Shown: piece by piece, positions 27,743-35,871 of the stretch
Layout: every line of letters starts with the position of its first letter
Position numbering within the stretch: the stretch's first letter is position 1
From: Spirosoma panaciterrae DSM 21099
Lineage (GTDB): Bacteria > Bacteroidota > Bacteroidia > Cytophagales > Spirosomataceae
Assembly: GCF_000374025.1 (NCBI RefSeq)
Contig: NZ_KB893228.1
Coordinates: 62,001-126,000 of the forward strand
Length of the DNA stretch: 64,000 bases
Direction: 5' to 3'
Made by a program: the position numbers and the translations under genes
The notes under the pieces: model-generated
Told to the model about the DNA's origin: nothing
Seen by the model: only the letters and a program-made list of their open reading frames with translations
Databases searched by the model: none

Positions 27743-27809
27743 TTTTAGGTTGCAAGTTGCAGGTTTACTGAGCGAAACGCCGAACCTGAAACCCGAAACT
27801 TGCCATAAA
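27743..27809. repeat. Heptamer-built imperfect hairpin upstream of the dehydrogenase operon
   Basis: Left arm AGGTTGC, AAGTTGC, AGGTTT; right arm AACCTGA, AACCCGA, AACTTGC. The arms are complementary with mismatches. It lies in the divergent promoter region between the MFS transporter and the Gfo/Idh/MocA gene. Confidence 0.5.
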
Positions 27810-27870
27810 TTATAGTAAACAGCCCCCTGTAAACCGCTTTTCACCCTGTTTACTCTCAACTTCATTACCA

Positions 27871-29025
27871 ATGCACAGAAAATTGCGAATGGGTATGGTT
27901 GGCGGAGGGCTCGATGCCTTCATTGGCGCTGTTCACCGCCGGGCCGCCAGCCTGGACAACGAAATTGAACTGGTTTGTGGCTGCTTCAGTTCATCGCCCG
28001 ACAAATCAAAAGCGACTGGTCATGCGTTGTACCTGCCCGAAGATCGGGTTTATTCCTCCTACGAGGAAATGATCCAGAAAGAGAAGGCCCTACCGGAAGG
28101 GGAGCGGATGGATTTTATTTCCATCGTAACGCCCAACCACATGCACTTCCCTCCTGCCAAAATGGCGCTCGAAAATGGCTTCCATGTGATGTGCGACAAA
28201 CCTATGACCCTCAACCTGGAAGAAGCCAGAGAACTGGCCGAAATCGTTGAAAAATCGGGATTGGTATTTGGACTGACGCACAATTATACAGGCTACCCGA
28301 TGGTGAAAGAAGCCCGCGACATGGTACGAAACGGGAAACTGGGTAAGATTCGGAAAGTGGTGGTCGAGTACCCGCAGGGCTGGCTATCGAAAAAAGAAGA
28401 AGACAACAACTACAAGCAGGCCATCTGGCGTACCGACCCATCGAAATCAGGGGCTGCCGGTTGTATGGGCGATATTGGTACCCATGCCGAAAACCTGGCC
28501 GAGTATGTTACCGGCCTGCAAATTGCCGAGCTCTGTGCTGATCTGAGCACCTTCGTTCCGGGCCGTCTGCTCGACGACGATGGTAACGTGCTGTTGCGTT
28601 TCGAGGGGGGGGCCAAAGGGGTTCTGCATGCCAGCCAGATTGCCAATGGCGAAGAAAACGCGCTGAAAATTTTTGTATATGGCGAACTGGGTGGTCTGGA
28701 ATGGCATCAGATGGAACCTAATACGCTCAAATACAAAACCCAGGAAGGTCAGCGAATTATCCGTCCGAACGTTGGCGACCTGTCGGCGGCTGCTAAAGCC
28801 CACTGGCGGTTACCATCGGGCCATCCCGAAGGGTTTTTCGAAGCGTTTGCCAACCTATATCGCAACTTCGCCTTCGCCGTAAAAGCTCATATGGAAGGCC
28901 GGGAACCTGACCCTATATACGATTTCCCCTCGGTAGCGGATGGCGTCCGTGGCCTGGCCTTCATCGACACGGTGATTGCCTCCAGCCAGGACGACTCCAC
29001 GAAGTGGACGAAGTTTAAAGAGTGA
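27871..29025 (+). CDS. Gfo/Idh/MocA family oxidoreductase
   Basis: A 384-residue NAD(P)-dependent dehydrogenase. The Rossmann start is RMGMVGGGLDAFIGAVHRR; the family lysine motif is CDKPMTLN; the C-terminal substrate domain has MGDIGTHAENLAEYVTG with the likely catalytic His. It is cytosolic and oxidises or reduces a sugar, inositol or similar polyol at a hydroxyl. The last codons (K-F-K-E-stop) lie in the terminal repeat of the IVS-like element that follows, so the native C-terminus may have been altered by insertion. It forms an operon with a second dehydrogenase and an isomerase. Confidence 0.92.
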   Translation: MHRKLRMGMVGGGLDAFIGAVHRRAASLDNEIELVCGCFSSSPDKSKATGHALYLPEDRVYSSYEEMIQKEKALPEGERMDFISIVTPNHMHFPPAKMALENGFHVMCDKPMTLNLEEARELAEIVEKSGLVFGLTHNYTGYPMVKEARDMVRNGKLGKIRKVVVEYPQGWLSKKEEDNNYKQAIWRTDPSKSGAAGCMGDIGTHAENLAEYVTGLQIAELCADLSTFVPGRLLDDDGNVLLRFEGGAKGVLHASQIANGEENALKIFVYGELGGLEWHQMEPNTLKYKTQEGQRIIRPNVGDLSAAAKAHWRLPSGHPEGFFEAFANLYRNFAFAVKAHMEGREPDPIYDFPSVADGVRGLAFIDTVIASSQDDSTKWTKFKE

Positions 29026-29580
29026 AAGAGCGGATGAGTGAAAGAGGGATATACGACAGCCAGACTATACCAGATCTGGAAAACATTGTTCAGGAAGCTT
29101 GGGTGGACTACTCGGGTCAATCGAAAAGTCAGTTTCTGGATGATCTTGAAAAACGACTGAAGCAATTTATGCTTCGTTGTATAAAAGTGTATCGCACCTT
29201 GTCGAAAGACTATGATGCCCAACATTTTGGCCATCAGCTTATTCGCTCATCTTCCTCGGCGGCAGCTAACTTTCGGGCTGTTCGTAGGGGGCGAAGTCAG
29301 AAGGAGTATTATGCCAAACTCAGTGTCACCATTGAAGAGTTACACGAATCACTCTTCTGGCTCGAAACCCTTATTTTCACTGAACTAGTACCTGAGCCTC
29401 GCCTGGCCGACTTAATAGATGAAGGATATCAACTGTTAAAAATTTTTTCTAAATCCCGTAAATCAGTGAGCGACTGAAAAAAGAGAGAAAGAGTGAAAGA
29501 GTGAACGTGTGATAATGGCGGAAGACGCTCTTTCACTCTTTCACTCTTTCACTCTTTGAAACCGCTCTTTCGCTCTTTAA
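29014..29580 (+). mobile_element. IVS-like element, copy 1, with terminal inverted repeats
   Basis: A roughly 567-bp unit encloses a four-helix-bundle ORF. Ends 29015-29033 and 29562-29580 are inverted repeats (18 of 19 matching), made of GAAAGAGT/GAAAGAGC-type octamers. A second, internal hairpin of the same octamers follows the ORF (about 29487-29557). The left end supplies the stop codon of the upstream dehydrogenase, and the right end stops 7 nt before the next start codon. This mirrors intervening sequences of 23S rRNA genes, which also place such an ORF inside a long stem. Confidence 0.7.
29034..29477 (+). CDS. Four-helix-bundle protein (23S rRNA intervening-sequence protein family)
   Basis: A 147-residue protein from ATG 29034; an in-frame GTG at 29022 overlapping the upstream TGA would add four residues. 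It has the family signature in LIRSSSSAAANFRAVRRGRS followed by QKEYYAKLSVTIEELHESLF, with four predicted amphipathic helices. The family includes the proteins coded within 23S rRNA intervening sequences and the bAvd accessory proteins of diversity-generating retroelements; members bind nucleic acid through a basic surface. It is nearly identical to the copy at 30749-31192. Confidence 0.85.
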   Translation: MSERGIYDSQTIPDLENIVQEAWVDYSGQSKSQFLDDLEKRLKQFMLRCIKVYRTLSKDYDAQHFGHQLIRSSSSAAANFRAVRRGRSQKEYYAKLSVTIEELHESLFWLETLIFTELVPEPRLADLIDEGYQLLKIFSKSRKSVSD

Positions 29581-29587
29581 GCCCCTC

Positions 29588-30733
29588 ATGCAAAAAATCA
29601 ATATTGGTGTCGTTGGCACCGGATTCATCGGCCCCGCGCACATCGAAGCCCTGCGTCGCCTGCCGAACACGAATGTTCTTGCCCTTTGCGAAGTAACCCC
29701 CGAACTGGCCCGTCAGAAAGCTGATCAGCTGGGTATCGAACGTTCCTGTACGTTTGATGAACTGCTAGCAATGGACGACATTAAGGTCGTTCATATATGC
29801 ACGCCCAACTTCCTGCACTACTCGCAGTCGAAAGCGGCTTTGCTGGCAGGCAAGCACGTGGTCTGCGAAAAACCATTGGCCAAAGACCTGCACGAAGCCG
29901 AAGAACTGGTTGCGCTGGCTAAAGAAACCGGCCTGGTCAATGCAGTTCACTTCAACCTGCGCTATTACCCGCTCGTTCGGCAGATGAAAGTGATGCGCGA
30001 GCAGAACGATCTGGGCGATGTATATTCGGTGATCGGCTCGTACCTACAGGACTGGCTTTTCTACGATACAGACTACAACTGGCGGCTCGAACCCGACAAA
30101 TCGGGCGATTCGCGGGCCATTGCCGACATTGGATCGCACCTGATGGACAGCCTGGAATACATTACAGGACTGAAAACGGTAGCTGTTATGGCCGATTTCA
30201 ATACCATCCATAAAGTGCGTAAGAAGCCATTGAAACCCGTTGAAACATATTCGGGTAAGATGCTGAAGCCGGAAGATTATGCCGACGTACCCATCAATAC
30301 CGAAGATCATGCCAACGTATTGCTTCGTTTCGACAACGGCAACAAAGGCAGCATCACGGTATCGCAGGTATCGGCGGGGCGCAAAAACCAGATGAAACTC
30401 GAAATTGCGGGCTCGAAGAAAACCTACGCCTGGAATTCCGAAGCCCCCAACGAGATGTGGATCGGTAACCGCGACGGGGCCAACGAAGCCTTCATGCGCG
30501 ACCCATCGCTGGCTCACCCCGAAGCTCGTTCGGTGATTTCGTTCCCCGGTGGCCACAACGAAGGCTTCCCCGATACGTCGAAGCAGCTATTCAAAGAGGT
30601 ATACGAGGCCGTTGCTGCTGGTAAGATGCCCGAAAACCCCAGCTTCCCGACCTTCGCCGACGGTTACCGCGAATTACTCATCTGCGAGAAAATTCTGGAA
30701 TCCAACCGGAAGCAGGCGTGGGTGGAAATTTAA
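29588..30733 (+). CDS. Gfo/Idh/MocA family oxidoreductase
   Basis: A 381-residue dehydrogenase with NIGVVGTGFIGPAHIEAL, the canonical CEKPLAKDLHEAEEL lysine motif, and SRAIADIGSHLMDSLEYITG with the catalytic His. The C-terminal domain is full length. It differs clearly in sequence from the upstream dehydrogenase and is therefore not a recent duplicate. Its stop codon TAA falls inside the left terminal repeat of IVS-like copy 2. It probably acts in the same sugar or polyol pathway, for example successive 3-keto-sugar redox steps (inference from the partner isomerase). Confidence 0.92.
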   Translation: MQKINIGVVGTGFIGPAHIEALRRLPNTNVLALCEVTPELARQKADQLGIERSCTFDELLAMDDIKVVHICTPNFLHYSQSKAALLAGKHVVCEKPLAKDLHEAEELVALAKETGLVNAVHFNLRYYPLVRQMKVMREQNDLGDVYSVIGSYLQDWLFYDTDYNWRLEPDKSGDSRAIADIGSHLMDSLEYITGLKTVAVMADFNTIHKVRKKPLKPVETYSGKMLKPEDYADVPINTEDHANVLLRFDNGNKGSITVSQVSAGRKNQMKLEIAGSKKTYAWNSEAPNEMWIGNRDGANEAFMRDPSLAHPEARSVISFPGGHNEGFPDTSKQLFKEVYEAVAAGKMPENPSFPTFADGYRELLICEKILESNRKQAWVEI

Positions 30734-31278
30734 AGAGTGAATGAGCGAATGAGTGAAAGAGCGATATATAACAGCGAGAATCTACAAGAACTGGAAAACA
30801 TTGTTCAGGAAGCTTGGGTGGACTACTCGGGTCAATCGAAAAGTCAGTTTCTGGATGATCTTGAAAAACGACTGAAGCAATTTATGCTTCGTTGTATAAA
30901 AGTGTATCGCACCTTGTCGAAAGACTACGACGCCCAACATTTTGGCCATCAGCTTATTCGCTCGTCCTCTTCTTCAGCCGCTAACTTTCGAGCCGTTCGA
31001 CGAGGCCGAAGCCAAAAAGAGTATTATGCCAAACTCAGTGTCACCATTGAAGAGTTAGACGAATCACTTTTTTGGTTAGAAACGCTCATTTTTACTGAAC
31101 TAGTACCTGAACACCGATTATTAGATTTAATTGACGAGGGCTACCAAATTTTAAAAATTCTCTCAAAATCCCGTAAAACAGTGAGCGACTGATTTAAAGA
31201 GCGAAAGAGTGAAAGAGCGAAAAATCTGACGTAAGCCATTTTTCACTCTTTCACTCTTTCGCTCTTTCGCTCTTTAAA
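30729..31278 (+). mobile_element. IVS-like element, copy 2, with terminal inverted repeats
   Basis: A 550-bp unit. The terminal repeats 30729-30764 and 31243-31278 are complementary at 32 of 36 positions and both end in TTTAAA. The left end provides the TAA stop of the upstream dehydrogenase, and the right end lies 4 nt before the start of the isomerase. A local hairpin of the same octamers follows the ORF (31194-31278). The ends match those of copy 1 in sequence and in placement at a stop codon. Confidence 0.72.
30749..31192 (+). CDS. Four-helix-bundle protein (23S rRNA intervening-sequence family), second copy
   Basis: A 147-residue protein nearly identical to the one at 29034-29477. The nucleotide identity is mosaic. 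A block of more than 100 bases (from the codons for LENIVQEAW to those for LSKDY) is identical. The following stretch (RSSSSSAANFRAVRRGRSQK) differs at many third positions but hardly in protein. This suggests gene conversion plus selection on the protein. The first four possible codons (GTG 30737) lie in the terminal repeat. Confidence 0.85.
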   Translation: MSERAIYNSENLQELENIVQEAWVDYSGQSKSQFLDDLEKRLKQFMLRCIKVYRTLSKDYDAQHFGHQLIRSSSSSAANFRAVRRGRSQKEYYAKLSVTIEELDESLFWLETLIFTELVPEHRLLDLIDEGYQILKILSKSRKTVSD

Positions 31279-31282
31279 CAGC

Positions 31283-32335
31283 ATGAAAACAATGAAAGGT
31301 CCGGGCATATTCCTTGCCCAATTTTTAGGTGATACAGAACCCTTCAACTCGCTCGATTCCATCGCCAGATATATGGCCGATCTGGGTTACAAAGGTATCC
31401 AGATCCCAACCTGGGATGCACGTTTGATCGACCTGAAACAGGCGTCGGAAAGCCAGACGTATTGCGATGAACTGAAAGGCAAGCTGGCCGACATGGGCCT
31501 TGAAATCACCGAACTGGCTACGCACCTGCAAGGGCAATTGGTGGCTACCCATCCGGCCTATGGTCCCATGTTTGATGGGTTCGGCCCCGCCGAACTGGCA
31601 GGAAAACCCAAAGAACAACAAGCCTGGGCTACCGACCAGTTGATTATGACGGCCAAAGCCAGCAAAAATCTCGGCCTTAAAGCCAGCCCTACCTTCTCGG
31701 GTGCTCTGCTATGGCCGTTCGTTTACCCCTGGCCACAGCGTCCGGCTGGTCTGGTCGAAACGGGTTTTACCGAACTGGCTACCCGCTGGAAGCCGATTCT
31801 GGATGCTTATGAAGACGCTGGTGTCGACCTGGCTTATGAACTACACCCCGGCGAAGACCTACACGATGGAATCACGTTCGAGATGTTCCTCGAAAAAACG
31901 GGCAATCATCCACGCGTCGGTATCAACTACGACCCCAGCCACTTTGTGCTGCAACAACTCGATTACCTGCAATTCATTGATTTCTACCACGAGCGGATTT
32001 TCGCCTATCACGTAAAAGATGCCGAGTTCAACCCAACGGGCAAGCAGGGCGTGTATGGCGGCTATCAGGGTTGGGTAGAACGGGCTGGCCGTTTCCGCTC
32101 ACTGGGCGACGGACAGGTTGACTTCTCGGGTATCTTCTCAAAACTGGCACAGTACGACTACGATCGCTGGGCAGTACTCGAATGGGAATGTGCCCTGAAA
32201 CACCCCGAACAGGGAGCTGCCGAAGGAGCACCGTTCATCGAAAGTCACATCATTCGCGTCACCGAACGTGCCTTCGACGATTTCGCTGGAACAGGTGCCG
32301 ACGAAGCCTTTAACAAGAAGGTATTGGGACTATAA
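31283..32335 (+). CDS. Sugar phosphate isomerase/epimerase (AP endonuclease 2-like TIM barrel)
   Basis: A 350-residue protein with the xylose isomerase-like TIM-barrel pattern: SIARYMADLGYKGIQIPTWD, LEITELATHLQGQLVATHP, VDLAYELHPGEDLHDGITFE, VGINYDPSHFVLQQLDYL, RIFAYHVKDAEF and WAVLEWECALKHPEQG. Metal-binding Glu, Asp and His residues lie in these blocks. It acts in the cytosol as an isomerase, epimerase or dehydratase on a keto-sugar or inositol derivative. It is the last gene of the dehydrogenase operon, followed by a terminator. Confidence 0.9.
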   Translation: MKTMKGPGIFLAQFLGDTEPFNSLDSIARYMADLGYKGIQIPTWDARLIDLKQASESQTYCDELKGKLADMGLEITELATHLQGQLVATHPAYGPMFDGFGPAELAGKPKEQQAWATDQLIMTAKASKNLGLKASPTFSGALLWPFVYPWPQRPAGLVETGFTELATRWKPILDAYEDAGVDLAYELHPGEDLHDGITFEMFLEKTGNHPRVGINYDPSHFVLQQLDYLQFIDFYHERIFAYHVKDAEFNPTGKQGVYGGYQGWVERAGRFRSLGDGQVDFSGIFSKLAQYDYDRWAVLEWECALKHPEQGAAEGAPFIESHIIRVTERAFDDFAGTGADEAFNKKVLGL

Positions 32336-32359
32336 GCTCAAACTGCGAATTCCTATCAA

Positions 32360-32400
32360 ATGGGTGCCATTCTTGTATGTTGGCACCCATATTTTTTATT
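32360..32400 (+). terminator. Rho-independent terminator after the isomerase gene
   Basis: A perfect 10-bp stem (32360-32369 with 32381-32390) with an 11-nt loop, followed by ATTTTTTATT. It ends the dehydrogenase/isomerase operon and overlaps the upstream in-frame extension of the Mrr ORF, supporting the later Mrr start. Confidence 0.85.
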
Positions 32401-32406
32401 ATTCCT

Positions 32407-33318
32407 ATGCCTATCCCTGACTATCAAAGTATCATGTTACCACTGCTCAAACTTGTAGCAGATGGAGGTGAATATAAACTTACCAATCTCGTTGATACAC
32501 TAGGTAACCAATTTGGTTTGACTGATGAAGAACGAGCTGAATTATTACCAAGCGGGCAGACATTTCTTTTTGGCAATCGGGTAGGTTGGGCTAGGACATA
32601 CCTTAAGAAAGCAGGTATTCTCGATTCCCCTAAACGAGGAATCATTATAATTACCCAACGAGGTAAAAACGTACTGCGCCAAAAGCCGCAGCAACTAAAC
32701 GTAGCCTTTTTACGCCAATTTCCAGAATTCCTTGAATTTCAAAATACCAAAAAGCAGGATAACGACGATTTAGAACCCGTAGCTGTTCTTACGCAAACGC
32801 CTGAGGAAACACTGGAAGCCTCGTACTTAAGTATTCGAAAAGCCCTTGCCCAGGATTTACTTGACAAGGTGATTAGTCTTCCACCTGCATTCTTTGAAAA
32901 GTTAGTTGTAGAATTACTTGTTCGTATGGGTTATGGAGGATCGATAAAAGATGCAGGTAAAGCTGTTGGTAAAAGTGGTGATGAAGGTATTGATGGAACG
33001 ATTAAAGAAGATAAGCTTGGCCTAGACATCATTTACATCCAGGCCAAACGCTGGAAGCCGGGTAACATAGTTGGCCGTCCAGAGATACACAAATTTATCG
33101 GAGCTTTAGCAGGGCAGGGGGCTAAAAAAGGCATTTTTATAACAACCTCATCGTTTACTCGTGAAGCACTTGAGTATGTCCCACGCAATGAGACCAAAAT
33201 AGTGTTAATTGATGGTGAACAATTGGCTCAGTTAATGATTGATTATAATCTCGGAGTCGCTTTACAGCAGACTTTTGAAGTAAAGCGTATCGATAACGAT
33301 TACTTCAGTAGCGAATAA
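32407..33318 (+). CDS. mrr: Mrr-type restriction endonuclease
   Basis: A 303-residue protein from ATG 32407. The N-terminal winged-helix Mrr_N domain (about 1-90) has YQSIMLPLLKLVADGGEYKL and GWARTYLKKAGILDSPKRGI. The C-terminal Mrr_cat domain (PD-(D/E)xK fold) has FFEKLVVELLVRMGYGG, the catalytic GDEGIDG and the QAKRW motif (Gln-x-Lys), then GALAGQGAKKGIFITTS. Mrr enzymes cut modified (methylated) DNA. No methylase or other restriction subunit is nearby, which fits a stand-alone type IV enzyme. The gene is visibly richer in A/T than its neighbours, suggesting horizontal acquisition. Confidence 0.88.
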   Translation: MPIPDYQSIMLPLLKLVADGGEYKLTNLVDTLGNQFGLTDEERAELLPSGQTFLFGNRVGWARTYLKKAGILDSPKRGIIIITQRGKNVLRQKPQQLNVAFLRQFPEFLEFQNTKKQDNDDLEPVAVLTQTPEETLEASYLSIRKALAQDLLDKVISLPPAFFEKLVVELLVRMGYGGSIKDAGKAVGKSGDEGIDGTIKEDKLGLDIIYIQAKRWKPGNIVGRPEIHKFIGALAGQGAKKGIFITTSSFTREALEYVPRNETKIVLIDGEQLAQLMIDYNLGVALQQTFEVKRIDNDYFSSE

Positions 33319-33334
33319 CCTAAATCTAAACACC

Positions 33335-33445
33335 ATGTCAGGACAAGGTTCGGGTGGAAATGTATTGGCGGCCCTTTGTAGTTTCTTCATTCCGGGATTA
33401 GGGCAGTTGTTATAGGGACACTTACCGATCGTCATTATCGCATAC
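33335..33445 (+). pseudogene. Decayed small membrane protein gene, copy A
   Basis: From ATG 33335 the frame reads MSGQGSGGNVLAALCSFFIP then GLGQLL and stops at an in-frame TAG (33413-33415). Homology with copy B at 34624 continues past the stop for about 10 codons (GHLPIVII versus GRLLIAII) and then disappears. It is a truncated relative of a short two-span (TM2-like) membrane protein. Confidence 0.7.
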
Positions 33446-33497
33446 CAGAGCTTGGTGGTTTTAGATGCCTTGAACCCACACGAAACCCGTATTATTC

Positions 33498-34403
33498 ATG
33501 ACAAAAAAGCGCATATTTTTTACTGGAGGCTCTGGAAAAGCCGGAAAGCACGTTATTCCTTACCTACTCGATCAGGGTCATACGGTCATGAATGTAGACC
33601 TTACCCCCTTGAATCATCCAGGGGTGTATAATCTGATAGCCGATATTACGGATTCCGGGCAAATGTTTAATGCCATGAGTTCGTACGCCGGTCTGGATGA
33701 ACTGGAGCCCGGTACGGGCGTACCCCGGTTTGATGCGGTTGTTCATTTTGCCGCCGTTCCCCGAATTTTAATTAAGCCGGACAATGAAACGTTTCGTGTC
33801 AATACCATTGGCACTTATAATGTGATTGAAGCGGCCGTTAAACTAGGTATCCCAAAGATCATTATTGCTTCGTCAGAAACTACCTACGGGATCTGTTTTT
33901 CCGATGGCCAGACAGACCCCACGTCTCTGCCGCTGGAAGAGGATTATGATGTCGATCCCATGGACAGCTACGGGTTATCGAAGGTGGTCAATGAAAAAAC
34001 AGCCCGTGCCTTCCAGCGACGATCAGGAATTGATATTTATGCACTTCGTATCGGTAATGTGATTGAACCCCACGAATACGCCGACCTCTTTCCCTATTAT
34101 TTTCAGCACCCCGAAGTACGGCGTCGAAACGCCTTCTGCTACATCGACGCCCGTGATCTGGGCCAAATCGTGAATTTGTGCTTACAAAAAGACAACCTTG
34201 GTTTTCAGATTTTCAATGCCGGAAACGATCACAACGGGGCTGTCATGCCAAGCAGAGAACTGGCTGAAAAATTCTTCCCCGGTGTGCCTATCACGCGCGA
34301 ACTGGGCGAATATGAAGCCTTATTCTCGAACCGTAAAATCCGGGAAGTACTGGGATTCAGCGAACAACACAACTGGCGAAACTACGTCAACTGGGCGTCG
34401 TAA
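33498..34403 (+). CDS. NAD(P)-dependent sugar epimerase/dehydratase (extended SDR)
   Basis: A 301-residue extended short-chain dehydrogenase. The nucleotide-binding motif is FFTGGSGKAGKHVIPYL. VVHFAAVP follows, then the catalytic Ser in IIIASSETTYG, and Tyr/Lys in DSYGLSKVVNEK. It is close to UDP-glucose 4-epimerase-like and uronate dehydrogenase-like members. The substrate is probably a nucleotide sugar or sugar acid. It is a single gene between the two decayed small-protein copies. Confidence 0.88.
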   Translation: MTKKRIFFTGGSGKAGKHVIPYLLDQGHTVMNVDLTPLNHPGVYNLIADITDSGQMFNAMSSYAGLDELEPGTGVPRFDAVVHFAAVPRILIKPDNETFRVNTIGTYNVIEAAVKLGIPKIIIASSETTYGICFSDGQTDPTSLPLEEDYDVDPMDSYGLSKVVNEKTARAFQRRSGIDIYALRIGNVIEPHEYADLFPYYFQHPEVRRRNAFCYIDARDLGQIVNLCLQKDNLGFQIFNAGNDHNGAVMPSRELAEKFFPGVPITRELGEYEALFSNRKIREVLGFSEQHNWRNYVNWAS

Positions 34404-34477
34404 TATACACCAACATACTTGGGGCTGTACGTACAAAAACCGTAGCGATAAATTACATTACAATCTAAGTTCTCTGT

Positions 34478-34553
34478 CATTCCGACGAAGGAGGAATCTT
34501 CGGACAAGTCTGACTTTCCTTACTCACTTGAAGCTTCCTCCTTCGTCGGAATG
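34478..34553. repeat. REP-like palindrome
   Basis: Perfect 19-bp arms (34478-34496 and 34535-34553) of the CATTCCGACGAAGGAGGAA type, separated by 38 nt. Very similar palindromes recur in many Bacteroidota genomes as dispersed repeats, as I recall. It lies 3' of the epimerase gene and could also end its transcription. Confidence 0.6.
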
Positions 34554-34623
34554 CCTGAAAACACTCAGATACTTACATTACAGTGTCCTAGATAGATAAT
34601 GACCACTTTTAAATACAAACACG

Positions 34624-34821
34624 ATGGCAGGACAAGGATCGGGTGGAAATGTATTGGCCGCCCTTTGTAGTTTCTTTATTCCGGGATTAGGTCAGCTATT
34701 ACAGGGGCGCTTGCTGATTGCCATCATTCAGTTTGTGCTGGCGGGTATTCTCTGATTTTTTATGCTTGGCTGGATCATTCACCTCTGGTCTATTCTGGAT
34801 GCGGCCCGATTTAAAGGGTAG
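34624..34821 (+). pseudogene. Small TM2-like membrane protein gene with in-frame TGA, copy B
   Basis: The frame from ATG 34624 gives MAGQGSGGNVLAALCSFFIP, then GLGQLLQGRLLIAIIQFVLA and GIL, hits TGA at 34753-34755, and continues FFMLGWIIHLWSILDAARFK to a TAG at 34819. The TGA sits where a Trp codon (TGG) would fit inside the second hydrophobic span. A complete protein would be 65 residues. It is probably a recent one-base inactivation; a sequencing error is possible. Confidence 0.75.
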
Positions 34822-34880
34822 TAACGCACCGATGCTTTATTGGCTCTGGAAAAGCGCTTTGCCTGGGCTACCTTTGTCCC

Positions 34881-35864
34881 ATGCAATCCTTTCCTGTTTC
34901 CTCCTCTATCCTCTCTCCGGCTCATCTCGCCCAGTTTTTACAGAAACCCTACTCATTTAGCTCAGATACTACCTGCCAATTGCTAAAAGCAGGAATTAAC
35001 CATTCGTATCTGGTTAGCGACGGAGCAAACAAAGCCGTTTTCCGAGTCTACAGCCTGAACTGGCGTACCCAAACCGACATTCTGGAAGAAATCAGGCTCC
35101 TGAATCTGGTTAAGGATGCCCAAATTTCGGTATCCTATCCCATGCCAGATGCCACGGGCAATTACATCCAGGTGCTAAATGCGCCCGAGGGGCCCCGTTT
35201 TGGCGTGCTTTTCTCCTTTGCAAAGGGCGAAAAATTACTGACCTTCCCAGGGGACATCCATTACAAAATTGGCCAGATCATGGCTCGGTTCCACCAACTG
35301 ACGCTGACGCTGGATCGAGTAACGTACACTGCAAAGACTCTGCTGGTGGATTCGATGGAGAAGTTCAGACCATTTCTGCCCGCCGATACGTCCGAAATGC
35401 AATTTATGCTCTCGACGCAACAGTATCTGCTGAACCAATTTGCCAGCATCGACTACTCCCAAACCCGGCAGGGCGTTGTGCATCTGGACATCTGGTTCGA
35501 TAATCTGAACATTGCGAAAGACGGCACCGTCACCCTGTTCGACTTTGACTTCTGTGGCAATGGTCTACTTTGTCTCGACATTGCCTACTACATCCTGCAA
35601 ATTCACAGCACCGAAACCGACGTGACCGAGTTCCACAAAAAGAAAGAAGCTTTCCTACGTGGTTACGAAGCCATCACACCCATTAGCGACGAAGAAAAAC
35701 GACTTTTGCCTATGCTTGGTGAAAGCATTTACTTTTTTTACATCGGTGTACAGTGTGATCGCTTCGAAAACTGGTCGAACAGTTTCCTGAACGAGATGTA
35801 CCTGAAGCGATTTATTAACTTGCGAATCAAACGCTGGTTCGACTTCAACCAATTGCAGCTGTAA
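34881..35864 (+). CDS. Phosphotransferase (aminoglycoside phosphotransferase/homoserine kinase-like)
   Basis: A 327-residue protein kinase-like fold enzyme. The N-lobe has LLKAGINHSYLVSDG and KAVFRVYS with the ATP-binding Lys. The catalytic loop is VVHLDIWFDNLNI (HxDxxxxN) and the metal-binding motif is LFDFDFCGNG. It resembles APH-family kinases such as the homoserine kinase II and Srk type. The substrate could be a small alcohol or a protein. It is followed at 7 nt by the PPOX gene, giving a three-gene run. Confidence 0.85.
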   Translation: MQSFPVSSSILSPAHLAQFLQKPYSFSSDTTCQLLKAGINHSYLVSDGANKAVFRVYSLNWRTQTDILEEIRLLNLVKDAQISVSYPMPDATGNYIQVLNAPEGPRFGVLFSFAKGEKLLTFPGDIHYKIGQIMARFHQLTLTLDRVTYTAKTLLVDSMEKFRPFLPADTSEMQFMLSTQQYLLNQFASIDYSQTRQGVVHLDIWFDNLNIAKDGTVTLFDFDFCGNGLLCLDIAYYILQIHSTETDVTEFHKKKEAFLRGYEAITPISDEEKRLLPMLGESIYFFYIGVQCDRFENWSNSFLNEMYLKRFINLRIKRWFDFNQLQL

Positions 35865-35871
35865 TACAGAC

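Noticed and set aside
29014..31278. The two repeats as a conventional insertion sequence
   Set aside because: There is no transposase; the only ORF is a four-helix-bundle protein, and no clear target-site duplication could be identified.
34753..34755. In-frame TGA as a selenocysteine codon
   Set aside because: It falls in a hydrophobic span where Trp fits, there is no obvious SECIS-like hairpin just downstream, and the other copy is also broken.
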